64,000 nucleotides of DNA from Lentzea waywayandensis (GTDB lineage Bacteria; Actinomycetota; Actinomycetes; Mycobacteriales; Pseudonocardiaceae), in assembly GCF_900115955.1 (NCBI RefSeq), contig NZ_FOYL01000002.1:1116001-1180000 (forward strand), given 5' to 3'. The notes under the pieces are model-generated. The model did not search any database. It worked only from the letters and a program-made list of their open reading frames with translations, and had not been told where the DNA came from. This document shows, piece by piece, positions 21,409 through 29,483 of this stretch. The position numbers were made by a program, and so were the translations under genes. Positions within the stretch are counted from its first letter, which is position 1. Each line of letters opens with the position of its first letter.

Positions 21409-22358
21409 CGAGGTTCGAGTGGCGTGGCGGCCCGGCGTCGGTGCGGTTCGAGAGCGTGCTGGAGCCGGTCGAGCTGACCCACGAGAAGGACGACCTCTGG
21501 TCCGCCGAGGTCGAGATGCCGGCCCGGCTGCGGGTGACGTACCACTTCTTCGACGGCGACGAACACGCCGATCCGTCGAATCCGTCCGGCGCGGGCCCGA
21601 ACCGGTCGATCTTCGCCACCCCTGATCTCGAACCGCAGCCGCACTGGCCGGTCGTCGGCCCGGACGAGGTGCTGGACGTGCCTTCACTGCGCATCCGGTG
21701 GAACGGAGCGTTGGGGCGCAAGACAGTTCGCGTGCACCAGGGCGGTGAGCCGGTCGTGCTGCTGCTCGACGGCGACGACTGGATGTACGTGCACCCGGCC
21801 GTGGCCGCGTTCGAGTCGGCGGTGAAGAACGGCGAGATGCCGCCCGCCACGCTGGTCTTCCTTCCCACACCTCGTGATCGCGATGCCGAGTACAGCTCTT
21901 CCGCGCTGTGGCAGGCGATCAGGGACGAGCTGCTGCCGTTGCTCTCGGAGAACGGCGTGACCGTGGACCTGGCGCGGTTCGTGGTCGCGGGTCAGAGTCT
22001 GGGCGGGCTCAGCGCGTTCCGTGCCGCACTGGACTTCCCGGACCTGGTGTCGAAGGTGGCCTGCCAGTCCGGGTCGTTCTGGTGGGCGCGTGACCTGCCC
22101 GAACACGGTCTTTCGCTCGACGGCCCGGCCGGCGGTGACACGGCCGAACGCCTGGGAGCCCTGCCGGATCTGTCCGGGCTGCGCGTCGCGTTCGACGTCG
22201 GCGAGCACGAGCCGAGGATGCACCGGCACTGCGAGGCCGTGGAAGAGCTTGCGGCGCAGGCGGGTGCGACGGTGCGGGTGAACCGCTCCCCCGCCGGGCA
22301 CGACCGGGCGGGCTGGCGGCACGCGCTGGTGCGCGACGTCGCTTGGCTGCTGAGTTAG
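21405..22358 (+). CDS. cchJ: Siderophore esterase/thioesterase (Fes/IroE family)
   Basis: A 317-residue alpha/beta hydrolase of the enterochelin-esterase family. It has an N-terminal beta-sandwich-like region (about 1-95), a catalytic nucleophile in VAGQSLGGLSAF (Ser ~197), LLLDGDDWMY near 125, and a likely catalytic His in the C-terminal SPAGHDRAGW. The ATG overlaps the cchI stop (ATGA). In the coelichelin model a CchJ-like enzyme hydrolyses the product from the TE-less NRPS; in enterobactin systems its relatives cleave the ferric ester. Either role fits here. It ends the siderophore transcription unit; the next gene starts 72 bp later with no functional link. Confidence 0.9.
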   Translation: MTRFEWRGGPASVRFESVLEPVELTHEKDDLWSAEVEMPARLRVTYHFFDGDEHADPSNPSGAGPNRSIFATPDLEPQPHWPVVGPDEVLDVPSLRIRWNGALGRKTVRVHQGGEPVVLLLDGDDWMYVHPAVAAFESAVKNGEMPPATLVFLPTPRDRDAEYSSSALWQAIRDELLPLLSENGVTVDLARFVVAGQSLGGLSAFRAALDFPDLVSKVACQSGSFWWARDLPEHGLSLDGPAGGDTAERLGALPDLSGLRVAFDVGEHEPRMHRHCEAVEELAAQAGATVRVNRSPAGHDRAGWRHALVRDVAWLLS

Positions 22359-22430
22359 GTCCCAGGACAAGCGGTTGCGTCGCCGTTGATCGTCCGGCGA
22401 TCCGTGAGCTGATCCGGCAGGCTGAGCGCC

Positions 22431-22814
22431 ATGTCGACACCTCCGGTGATCTCGGTGATGCTGATCGTTCCGGACGCCGACGCGGCCGTTGCCTGGTACA
22501 AGGCCGCGTTGGGCGCCACGGAGCTGTGGAACCTCGGCGGCGTCGCCGGTCTGGAGATCGGCGGCGCGCCGTTCTTCGTCCACGCGGTCAACCCGGACAA
22601 CCCCGCGGAGTCCAGTCCCGGCGGAGTCACCAGCGTGCGGATCGAGCTGTTCACCGACGACCCCGACGGCGTCGTCGCCCAGGCCGTGGCCGCGGGAGCA
22701 GCTGGTTCCGCGGTCGTGAGTCATGAAGCGCCTTGGGGCACCCACCGGCAGGGCGGCTTCACGGATCCGTTCGGCCACAAGTGGTCCGTGGGCGACCGAT
22801 CACCCCTGGGCTGA
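22431..22814 (+). CDS. VOC-family (glyoxalase/PhnB-like) protein
   Basis: A 127-residue single-domain vicinal-oxygen-chelate protein. It shows the paired beta-alpha-beta-beta-beta pattern: IPDADAAVAWYKAALG-type start near residue 12 and GGFTDPFGHKWSVGDR at the C-terminus, as in PhnB/YdcE-like members. Possible metal ligands are few, so catalysis (lyase, dioxygenase or resistance protein) cannot be assigned. The last 15 bases overlap the 3' end of the convergent YCII gene. Confidence 0.85.
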   Translation: MSTPPVISVMLIVPDADAAVAWYKAALGATELWNLGGVAGLEIGGAPFFVHAVNPDNPAESSPGGVTSVRIELFTDDPDGVVAQAVAAGAAGSAVVSHEAPWGTHRQGGFTDPFGHKWSVGDRSPLG

Positions 22815-23132
22815 TTGCAGCGGCCACACCTCGACGACTCCGTGCGCGACCGCGCACGGAGTCCCGGCCACCATGCGCACAGCCTCTTCCACGGACTCCG
22901 CCTCGATGATCGCGAAACCCGCGATCGGCAGGTCGGACTTGAGGAACGGACCGTCCTCCACGGTCGTGCCGGCGTTGCCGTGGTTGCGGACCTGGACCGG
23001 TGCTCCGGCGATCCCCATCTCGACCCCCGCCGCCCTCAGTCGTTCGTCGTGGGCGTGCGCCTCATCGCGAACGGCCGGCGCCGTTCGGTCATAGTCCGCA
23101 CGCTCTCCGTAGCCGATCGTCACGAACTTCAT
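22800..23132 (-). CDS. YCII/DGPF-domain protein
   Basis: A 110-residue protein starting MKFVTIGYGERADYDRT. It contains the diagnostic VEDGPFLKS motif and the following AGFAIIEAESVEEA strand-helix typical of the YCII-related (DGPF) family, small ferredoxin-like-fold proteins often paired with ECF sigma factors. No sigma factor is adjacent here. A strong RBS (GAGGAGG) precedes the ATG at 23132. Convergent with the VOC gene, overlapping by 15 bp. Biochemical function unknown. Confidence 0.86.
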   Translation of the reverse strand: MKFVTIGYGERADYDRTAPAVRDEAHAHDERLRAAGVEMGIAGAPVQVRNHGNAGTTVEDGPFLKSDLPIAGFAIIEAESVEEAVRMVAGTPCAVAHGVVEVWPLQSAQG

Positions 23133-23200
23133 CGTGGAACCTCCTCGATTCGGACTCTTCAGCCATACCGACTCCTGAGCCTCCCGAAACTCGTCGGTCC

Positions 23201-23222
23201 GTTCACCGACTGTTCACCTCAC
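23201..23222 (+). promoter_or_regulatory. Candidate PhoP-binding PHO box
   Basis: Two exact direct repeats of GTTCACC start at 23201 and 23212, 11 bp apart (GTTCACCGACTGTTCACCTC). In Streptomyces the PhoP response regulator binds direct 11-nt repeat units whose conserved heptamer is GTTCACC. The site is about 80-100 nt upstream of the GTG of the downstream binding-protein gene and in the same orientation. This suggests induction under phosphate limitation. Confidence 0.7.
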
Positions 23223-23303
23223 GATTGCGACGACCCACCCCGGCCGGGCGTCCAAGTCACGAAAGATCTGTTCCCTGACAGGGCTTTTCGGCAGAGGTGG
23301 ACA

Positions 23304-24377
23304 GTGAAGAGAACGCTCGGCATCGGTCTTGCGGTCGTGCTGCTCGTGGGTGTCGTGACAGCCATCGTCCTGGGACAGGGCGGCGGCGAACCGGCCCAGC
23401 TCCAGACCGTGCGCGGGGTGATCGGCTCGGAGAAGCTCGCCTTCTTCGCCGACCAGCGGGTCAAGGACGTGTTCGCGAAGCACGGGCTCAAGGTCGAGGT
23501 GGATCCGGCCGGGTCGCGCCAGATCGCGACCGCCACGGACCTGAACTCGTACGACTTCGCGTTTCCCTCGAGCGCCCCGGCGGCGGAGAAGATCCAGCGC
23601 GATCGCAAGGCCGCGCGGACGTACGCGCCGTTCTCGTCGCCGATGGTGGTCGCCACGTTCGACCCGATCGTCGACCTGCTGACGAAGGCGGGCGTGGTGA
23701 AGTCCGGGCCGGGCTACCCGACGTTCGACGTGCAGGCCTACCTGGAGCTCGCGGCGAAGGGCACGCGCTGGGACCAGTTGCCGGGCAACACCTCCTATCC
23801 CGCGCGCAAGAACCTGCTGGTCACCACGACCGATCCGCGTGACTCGAACTCGGCGGCGATGTACCTGGCGATCACGTCGTTCGTCGCCAACGGCGGGGTG
23901 GTGTCGTCGCAGGACGCCGAGGCCAGGGTGGTGCCGGCGGTGTCGAAGCTGTTCCTGGACCAGGGATACACGCAGAGCAGCACCGAGGGACCGTTCGAGG
24001 ACTACCTGTCCGCGGGGATGGGCAAGACGCCGCTGGTGCTGGCGTACGAGGCGCAGTTCGTGGACAGGGTGGTGCGGGGCGACTCCTCGATCCGGCCGGA
24101 CATGAAGCTGCTCTACCCGGCGCCGACGGTGCTGTCCAAGCACACGCTCGTGCCGTTGCGCGAGTCCGGTGACCGCGTCGGGCAGCTGCTGCAGAGCGAC
24201 GCCGAACTGGGCAGGCTCGCCGCGACGTTCGGGTTCCGCACCGCCGATCCCAAGCACTTCAACGACATCGTCAAGGAGAAGAGCCTGACCGTGCCGCAGA
24301 CGATCGTGGACGTGGTCGAACCGCCCGCGCACGAGACGCTGGAGCGGATGCTCGAAGCGATCGCGAAGCAGTATTGA
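23304..24377 (+). CDS. Membrane-anchored extracellular solute-binding-like protein
   Basis: A 357-residue protein from GTG 23304 (RBS AGAGG 6 nt upstream). One N-terminal membrane segment (about 6-25) has no lipobox Cys, so it is a signal-anchor protein facing outward. The rest resembles a type II periplasmic-binding fold: VRGVIGSEKLAFFADQRV, then NSYDFAFPSSAPAAEKI and a C-terminal LVPLRESGDRVGQLLQ segment. No ABC permease or ATPase is nearby, so it is probably not an importer component. It is followed at once by a TelA-family gene and then by a second binding-fold protein fused to a VWA domain, all downstream of the PHO-box candidate. Function unknown. Confidence 0.83.
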   Translation: MKRTLGIGLAVVLLVGVVTAIVLGQGGGEPAQLQTVRGVIGSEKLAFFADQRVKDVFAKHGLKVEVDPAGSRQIATATDLNSYDFAFPSSAPAAEKIQRDRKAARTYAPFSSPMVVATFDPIVDLLTKAGVVKSGPGYPTFDVQAYLELAAKGTRWDQLPGNTSYPARKNLLVTTTDPRDSNSAAMYLAITSFVANGGVVSSQDAEARVVPAVSKLFLDQGYTQSSTEGPFEDYLSAGMGKTPLVLAYEAQFVDRVVRGDSSIRPDMKLLYPAPTVLSKHTLVPLRESGDRVGQLLQSDAELGRLAATFGFRTADPKHFNDIVKEKSLTVPQTIVDVVEPPAHETLERMLEAIAKQY

Positions 24378-24379
24378 CC

Positions 24380-25522
24380 ATGACCGATTTCGTTCTGACA
24401 CCACCGGATCCCGTCGAGCCCGTGCCGGTCGACCGCGCGGCCGGGCTCATCCCCGTCGCCGACGACGCCAAGGTCGAGCTGTCGTCGCGCGCCGAGGCCT
24501 TCATCTCGGCGTTGGGTGCCGTCGACCCGCAGTCACCGGACTTCAGCCGCATCGCCGACGAGGCACTGGTGCTCGGTGAGGCGGAGATGCGGCTGGCGGC
24601 GCAGATCGCGGGCCGGCTGCTCGACCGCACGCTCGCGTCCGTCTCGTCACCGCACGGCGCCCAGGTCTCGACCAGCCTGACCGAGCTGCGGCGGTCCGTT
24701 CGCGAGCTCGACCCGCAGGACCTGAGCAAGCTGACCGGCCGGAAGATCCTCGGGTTCATCCCCGGCGGCAACTCGGCCCGCGGTCTGCTGGCACGGCTGC
24801 GCGCGGCCGACGAGCCGCTCAACCGCATCGTGCTGAAGCTGCGGTCCGGCCAGGACGCGCTGAAGCGCGACAACGCCGCGATCAAGGGCGAGCGGCAGCG
24901 GTTGTGGGACCTGATGACCAAGCTGTCGCAGGACGCCGCGCTGGCCGCCGAGATGGACGAGGCCGTCGAACGGCAGGTCGCGATCCTGGACCTGGCCGAG
25001 CCCGGCCGCGCCCAGGCGTTGCGTGCCGACGTGCTTTTCGGGCTGCGGCAACGGCATCAGGACCTGCTCACCCAGCTCGCCGTGTGCGCGCAGGGGTACA
25101 TGGCGCTGGACGTGGTGCGCCGCAACAACGACGAGCTGGTCAAGGGCATCGAACGGGCGGTCAGCACGACCGTCACGGCGTTGCGGATCGGCGTGGCGGT
25201 GGCGGCGGCACTGGCCGGGCAGCGCGAGGTGATCGACCAGGTCGACGCCGTGCGCGGCCTCACCGACTCGATCCTGCGCTCGAACGCGACGCTGATGTCG
25301 TTGCAGGGCGAGGAGATCCAGCGCATCGCCTCGACCCCGGCCGTGGGCATCGACGCGGTGCGGACCTCGTTCGACCAGATCTACGCGGCGATCGACGCGA
25401 TCGACACGTTCAAGGCCCGCGCCGCCGACTCCATGTCCAGCACGGTCTCCGCGCTGGACACCGAGATCCGGCGCGCCCACGACCACCTGAGCCGCGTGCG
25501 GGAAGCCGAGGGGCCGACGTGA
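24380..25522 (+). CDS. TelA/KlaA family (toxic anion resistance) protein
   Basis: A 380-residue, largely helical cytoplasmic protein. Family-like segments include FSRIADEALVLGEAEMRLAA near 55-75, LTGRKILGFIPGGNSARGLL near 115-135, and a long central coiled helix region with LIKLRSG-like and DLMTKLSQDAALAAEMD stretches. Near the C-terminus VSTTVTALRIGVAVAAALA aligns with the conserved TelA core. Members are tied to tellurite and other envelope stresses and often sit beside TerD or VWA proteins; their biochemistry is unsettled. A TTG at 24374 would overlap the previous stop, but ATG 24380 is the better start. Part of a co-directional four-gene set. Confidence 0.88.
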   Translation: MTDFVLTPPDPVEPVPVDRAAGLIPVADDAKVELSSRAEAFISALGAVDPQSPDFSRIADEALVLGEAEMRLAAQIAGRLLDRTLASVSSPHGAQVSTSLTELRRSVRELDPQDLSKLTGRKILGFIPGGNSARGLLARLRAADEPLNRIVLKLRSGQDALKRDNAAIKGERQRLWDLMTKLSQDAALAAEMDEAVERQVAILDLAEPGRAQALRADVLFGLRQRHQDLLTQLAVCAQGYMALDVVRRNNDELVKGIERAVSTTVTALRIGVAVAAALAGQREVIDQVDAVRGLTDSILRSNATLMSLQGEEIQRIASTPAVGIDAVRTSFDQIYAAIDAIDTFKARAADSMSSTVSALDTEIRRAHDHLSRVREAEGPT

Positions 25523-25610
25523 CCCGCCGCGGGCCACGGGCACGCCCCCACCAGCACCTCCTCCACCGCGGGCCGCACGCCCGCACCCGACTCCGCGCCA
25601 AGGAGCCAGC

Positions 25611-27212
25611 ATGATCCGCCGTCTCATCCCCGCGGTCGCCGTCGTGGCGGTGCTGGCGGGATGTTCCGACGCAGCCGACCCGGCCAAACCCGTCGGCGAC
25701 GCCACCCCCGGCACCCTCCGCGTCCTCGCGGGCAGCGAGCTCGCCGACCTCCAGCCGATCCTCGACGAGGCCGCCAAGGCCACCGGGATCTCCGTGAAGT
25801 TCAGCTTCACCGGCACCATCGAGGGCGCCGAGAAGGTCGCCGGCGGCACCGCCGAGCAGGGCTTCGACGCCGTCTGGTTCTCCTCCAACCGCTACCTGGA
25901 ACTCGTGCCGGAGGCCCAGAAACGGCTCGGCACGCCGACCAAGGTGATGTCCTCCCCCGTCGTACTCGGCCTGCCCGCCGCGAAGGTCAAGGAACTGGGC
26001 TGGGAGGGCAAACGCGTCGGCTGGTCGGAGATCGCCGCGGCGGCCGGGGCGCAGAAGTTCACCTACGGCATGACCGATCCGTCCGCGTCCAACTCCGGGT
26101 TCTCCGCGCTGGTCGGGGTCGCGGCGGCGTTGTCGGGGTCGGGCTCGGCGCTGGACGCGGCGAAGATCGACGCCGTGGCGCCACAGCTCAAGCAGTTCTT
26201 CTCGGCCCAGACGCTGTCGGCGGGCTCGTCCGGCTGGCTGTCGGAGGCCTACCAGCGCAGGGCCAGGGGCGAGGATCCGGGCGCCAAAGTGGACGGTCTG
26301 ATCAACTACGAGTCGGTGCTGCTGTCGTCGCCCGAACCGTTGACGCTGGTCTACCCGAGCGACGGCGTGGTGACGGCGGACTACCCGCTCACGCTGCTCA
26401 CGTCGGCGTCCTCGGAAGCCCGTGAGGCGCACCAGAAGCTGTCCGATCACCTGCGCGGCGCGGACGTCCAACGCAAGATCATGGAGACCACGCATCGCCG
26501 CCCCGCCGTGCCGCAGGTGCAGCCGGACGGGCAGTTCACGGTGAAGGACCTCGTGGAACTCCCGTTCCCCGGCAGCCAGTCCGCTGTAGACGGTCTGATC
26601 ACCACGTACTTCGACCAGCTGCGCCGCCCGTCCCGCACGCTGTACGTGCTCGACACGTCCGGGTCGATGCAGGGCGACCGCATCGACGGCCTGCGCCAGG
26701 CATTGGTCGGGCTGACCGGCGCCGACGAGTCGCTCGCGGGCAAGTTCAGCCGGTTCCACGGCCGCGAGCAGGTGACGTTGCTGCCGTTCAGCAGCAGCGC
26801 GCGGCCGGCGTTGAAGTACGAGGTGCCGCAGGACGACCCGCGGCCGATCCTCGACCAGATCCGCAACACCGCCACGTCGCTCGACGCGTCCGGCGGGACG
26901 GCGATCTACAGCAGCCTGCGCGGCGGCTACGACGTGCTGCGCCAGCAGATCGACGCCGACCCCGACCGGTTCACGTCGATCGTGCTGATGACCGACGGCG
27001 AGAACACCGGCAGCGAGGACGTCACCGACTTCCAGCTGTTCCACCAAGGTCTGCCGCAGAACCTGAAGGGCATCCCGATCTTCCCGGTGCTGTTCGGCGA
27101 GAGCGCCACGGCCGAGATGGAACAGGTGGCGAAGATGAGCGGCGGCAAGGTGTTCGACGCCCGCAACCGCTCGCTGTCGTCCGCCTTCAAGGAGATCCGT
27201 GGCTATCAGTAG
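25611..27212 (+). CDS. Lipoprotein with solute-binding domain fused to a VWA domain
   Basis: A 533-residue lipoprotein with lipobox VLAGC (Cys18). The N-terminal part (about 30-310) is a type II binding-protein fold (LRVLAGSELADLQPILDEA at the first strand, then GFDAVWFSSNRYLEL). The C-terminal part (about 335-520) is a von Willebrand A domain with a complete MIDAS: LDTSGSMQG, GGTAIYSS and LMTDGENTG. Such fusions are expected outside the membrane, where the MIDAS could bind a divalent metal and a partner protein. The gene lies between telA and a small membrane-protein gene whose GTG start overlaps its end by 14 bp. Ligand and partner unknown. Confidence 0.87.
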   Translation: MIRRLIPAVAVVAVLAGCSDAADPAKPVGDATPGTLRVLAGSELADLQPILDEAAKATGISVKFSFTGTIEGAEKVAGGTAEQGFDAVWFSSNRYLELVPEAQKRLGTPTKVMSSPVVLGLPAAKVKELGWEGKRVGWSEIAAAAGAQKFTYGMTDPSASNSGFSALVGVAAALSGSGSALDAAKIDAVAPQLKQFFSAQTLSAGSSGWLSEAYQRRARGEDPGAKVDGLINYESVLLSSPEPLTLVYPSDGVVTADYPLTLLTSASSEAREAHQKLSDHLRGADVQRKIMETTHRRPAVPQVQPDGQFTVKDLVELPFPGSQSAVDGLITTYFDQLRRPSRTLYVLDTSGSMQGDRIDGLRQALVGLTGADESLAGKFSRFHGREQVTLLPFSSSARPALKYEVPQDDPRPILDQIRNTATSLDASGGTAIYSSLRGGYDVLRQQIDADPDRFTSIVLMTDGENTGSEDVTDFQLFHQGLPQNLKGIPIFPVLFGESATAEMEQVAKMSGGKVFDARNRSLSSAFKEIRGYQ

Positions 27213-27765
27213 ATATCTCGCCTCCTGGAAGAACCTCGCGGGCTGCGCCGGCGGGCTGATCGGCCTCGGCCTGCACTTCGCCGGACTGGCAGGCTCCTAC
27301 TGGGTTCTGGTCGTGATCGGCCTCTACGGCGTGGGGGCCCTGGCCGCGCCGCCCGAACGCGTCACGCTGGTGACCGACCCGGTGGAGGAAGCCGGCGCGC
27401 TGCGGGCCGAACTGGACGCGCTGGTCGAGCGGGTGCGGGGATTCCGGGTGCCGGACGAGGTCGCGCCGAGGTTCGCGGAGATCGCCGAGGTCCTGCGCGG
27501 GATGCTGGACCGCCCGCGTGAGCTGCGCGCCGACCCGGACGCCCTGCACGCCGTCACCCGGCTCGTCGGGACCGACCTGCCGCTGTCCGTGCAGAGCTAC
27601 CTGAACCTGCCGTGGTGGTACGCCGCCGCGCGTGGCTCGGGAGCGGAACTGGTGCGGCAGCTGGACCTGCTGCACGCCGACGCCGTCCGGACCGCGGAAC
27701 GGTTCCACGCGGCCGACGCGCAACGGCAGGCCGACCACACCCGCTACCTGGAAGATCGCGGGTAG
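27199..27765 (+). CDS. Small membrane protein of unknown function
   Basis: A 188-residue protein starting with GTG 27199, preceded by a strong AAGGAG inside the end of the VWA gene. Two closely spaced hydrophobic stretches (about 13-32 and 35-50) form a membrane hairpin. A hydrophilic, probably helical cytoplasmic domain (about 55-188) follows, rich in Arg, Asp and Leu, with LPLSVQSYLNLPWWYAA near 135. Not recognised. The 14-bp overlap with the VWA gene and the same direction make it part of the PHO-box/TelA/VWA module, perhaps its membrane relay. Confidence 0.78.
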   Translation: MAISRYLASWKNLAGCAGGLIGLGLHFAGLAGSYWVLVVIGLYGVGALAAPPERVTLVTDPVEEAGALRAELDALVERVRGFRVPDEVAPRFAEIAEVLRGMLDRPRELRADPDALHAVTRLVGTDLPLSVQSYLNLPWWYAAARGSGAELVRQLDLLHADAVRTAERFHAADAQRQADHTRYLEDRG

Positions 27766-27882
27766 CCTCGGGCCCATTTCCCGCGACCAGCGGCGCGCGC
27801 TGCTGTCCTTTGAGGACACCGAAGGCGAAGGCCACCTCTCCACGCCGCTCACCGGAGACCTGTCGTACGCGATGTTCCCGCA

Positions 27883-28719
27883 TCAGCCCGTGTGACCCAG
27901 CGCGCCCGACAGATCCCGGGCCGCACCGGCGACGATCCGGCCCAGCTTGTCGAGCTGCGCACCGATCCGTTCCTTGGGCGCCGACACGTTCAGCGCCGCG
28001 ACCACCCGTGACGTGAAGTCGTACACCGGCGCCGAAGCCGCGACCACGCCCCGTTCCAGTTCCTCGTCCGACGTCGCGTAGCCCCGCTCCCGCACCCGGC
28101 GAAGCTCGGCGACCAGCGCGTCCAGGTCGGTGATCGAGTTGGGCCGCGGTGACGGCTGCTCCAGCACCGCGAACGTCGAATCGGCCCGCTCCCCCGCCTC
28201 CAGCACGCCTTCGTCGTGGCCGTGCTCGGCGTACCAGACACCGAGCGACCCGGCGTCCCAGTCGCTGAGCAACGCCCGCCCGGACGGCGTCCGCCACGCC
28301 GCCGTCGTCACGCCCTCCCAACCGGTGGTGTGGAAGCGGTTCGGGCTCAGTTCGCTCAGCAACGTCAGCACGTTCCCGCCGCGCAGCACGCACAGGTGAG
28401 CGGTCTCGCGGGTCACCTGTGCCAGGTGCTTCAGGTGCCCGCGCGCGTTCCAGGCCAACGCGCCCTCGGCGGTCCGGGCGGCCAGCGCGTACAGCCGCGA
28501 CCCCAGCCGGTACGCCTGGGAGTCCGGGTCGCGGTCGACGAGCCCGGCCTCGCCCAGCGTCGCGAGCGTGCGCGACACGACGGTCTTGTCCCTGCCGACG
28601 AGGGTGGCGATCCGGACGACGCCGAGCCCGCCTGCCTGCACGGCTTCTGGTCGGCCGAGCACCTCCAGCACCTCGATGTCGCGTGCCAGGCCTGCGGAGT
28701 TGCGTCGAGATCCCTGCAT
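27883..28719 (-). CDS. IclR-family transcriptional regulator
   Basis: A 278-residue protein from ATG 28719 (MQGSRRNSAGLARDIEVLEV). The N-terminal winged helix (about 10-75) is followed by the IclR effector-binding domain (about 90-275), with conserved stretches HLKHLAQVTRETAHLCVL, TPSGRALLSDWD and RERGYATSDEELERGV; ASAPVYDF and AALNVSAP close the ligand pocket. A longer frame could start at 28749, but a candidate operator covers that codon and the MQGSRR start is the usual IclR form. It diverges from the transporter/catabolic operon at 28830 and is its probable substrate-responsive repressor or activator. Confidence 0.9.
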   Translation of the reverse strand: MQGSRRNSAGLARDIEVLEVLGRPEAVQAGGLGVVRIATLVGRDKTVVSRTLATLGEAGLVDRDPDSQAYRLGSRLYALAARTAEGALAWNARGHLKHLAQVTRETAHLCVLRGGNVLTLLSELSPNRFHTTGWEGVTTAAWRTPSGRALLSDWDAGSLGVWYAEHGHDEGVLEAGERADSTFAVLEQPSPRPNSITDLDALVAELRRVRERGYATSDEELERGVVAASAPVYDFTSRVVAALNVSAPKERIGAQLDKLGRIVAGAARDLSGALGHTG

Positions 28720-28741
28720 GGCGGGGCACTCTACGAGGGGC

Positions 28742-28758
28742 GTTGCCATATTGCCAAC
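28742..28758. promoter_or_regulatory. Candidate IclR operator in divergent promoter
   Basis: GTTGCCATATTGCCAAC is an imperfect 17-bp palindrome (arms GTTGnCA / TGnCAAC) in the 110 bp between the IclR start and the operon start at 28830. IclR proteins usually bind short palindromes in their own divergent promoter region. Assignment is by position and symmetry only. Confidence 0.5.
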
Positions 28759-28829
28759 ACCTGTTGTGCATAAGACCACGCCAAATCTACCGTTCCCGGC
28801 CATCGGCACCGACGCCGAAAGGAGGCCCC

Positions 28830-29483
28830 GTGTCCGGTTCTCTCGACGTGTTCCTGGCCCGCCGCTGGGAAGACCTCGTCACGCTGACGCTGCAACACCT
28901 CGCCGTGGTGGCCCTGAGTCTCGCCATCGCCACCGTTCTCGGCGTTCTGATCGGACTTCTGGTGTGGGACAAGAACGTCCCGCGCACCGCGGCGCTCACC
29001 GCCGCCGGCATCGCGATCACCATTCCGTCGCTGGCCCTGCTCGCGCTGCTGAGCCCCGTGCTCGGGCTCGGGTGGGCGCCCACGGTGGTGTCGCTGGTCT
29101 TCTACTCGTTGCTGCCGATCGTGCGGAACACCGTGGTCGGCCTGCGTGAGGTGCCCGCACACCTCATCGAGTCGGCCAGGGGCATGGGCATGACCCCCGC
29201 GAAGACCCTCATCAGCATCCAGCTTCCGCTCGCCTGGCCGGTCATCGTCACCGGCATCCGGGTCGCGGCGCAGCTCACCGTCGGCATCGCGGCGATCGCG
29301 GCCTACGTCGCCGGTCCCGGTCTCGGCCTCTACATCTTCAAGGGCCTGTCCTCGCTCGGCTCGGTCAACGCGCTGAACTTCACGCTCACCGGCACGATCT
29401 GCGTCGTGCTGCTGGCCCTGCTCCTCGACGGCGCCTTCGTCCTCATCGCCCGCTACAGCACTTCTAGGGGTCTCCGTGTCTGA
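28830..29483 (+). CDS. Quaternary-amine-type ABC importer permease 1
   Basis: A 217-residue permease of the OpuB/OpuC/ProW class. GTG 28830 follows a strong GAAAGGAGG. About six membrane helices. The EAA-like loop reads ESARGMGMTPAKTLISIQLPLA, close to the glycine betaine/choline permease consensus, and TIPSLALLALL lies in the second helix region. The gene overlaps the ATPase gene by 8 bp. It is the first gene of a ten-gene operon that ends at 38665. Likely substrate class: a quaternary ammonium or similar small zwitterion, by family; the true substrate is unknown. Confidence 0.9.
   Translation: MSGSLDVFLARRWEDLVTLTLQHLAVVALSLAIATVLGVLIGLLVWDKNVPRTAALTAAGIAITIPSLALLALLSPVLGLGWAPTVVSLVFYSLLPIVRNTVVGLREVPAHLIESARGMGMTPAKTLISIQLPLAWPVIVTGIRVAAQLTVGIAAIAAYVAGPGLGLYIFKGLSSLGSVNALNFTLTGTICVVLLALLLDGAFVLIARYSTSRGLRV

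Noticed and set aside
5074-22358. Reading the NRPS cluster as a new siderophore family
   Set aside because: All three specificity codes and the gene order match coelichelin, so novelty lies in the missing genes, not the scaffold.
22380-22400. Weak hairpin (TCGCCG/CGGCGA) after cchJ as terminator
   Set aside because: Only 6-bp arms and no other support; such short GC stems are common by chance here.
27767-27895. Possible small gene with a protein-like C-terminus (LLSFEDTEGEGHLSTPL) between the membrane protein and IclR genes
   Set aside because: No proper start codon or RBS inside the gap; the longer frame runs through the membrane-protein gene. It could be a remnant, but there is too little to support a gene.
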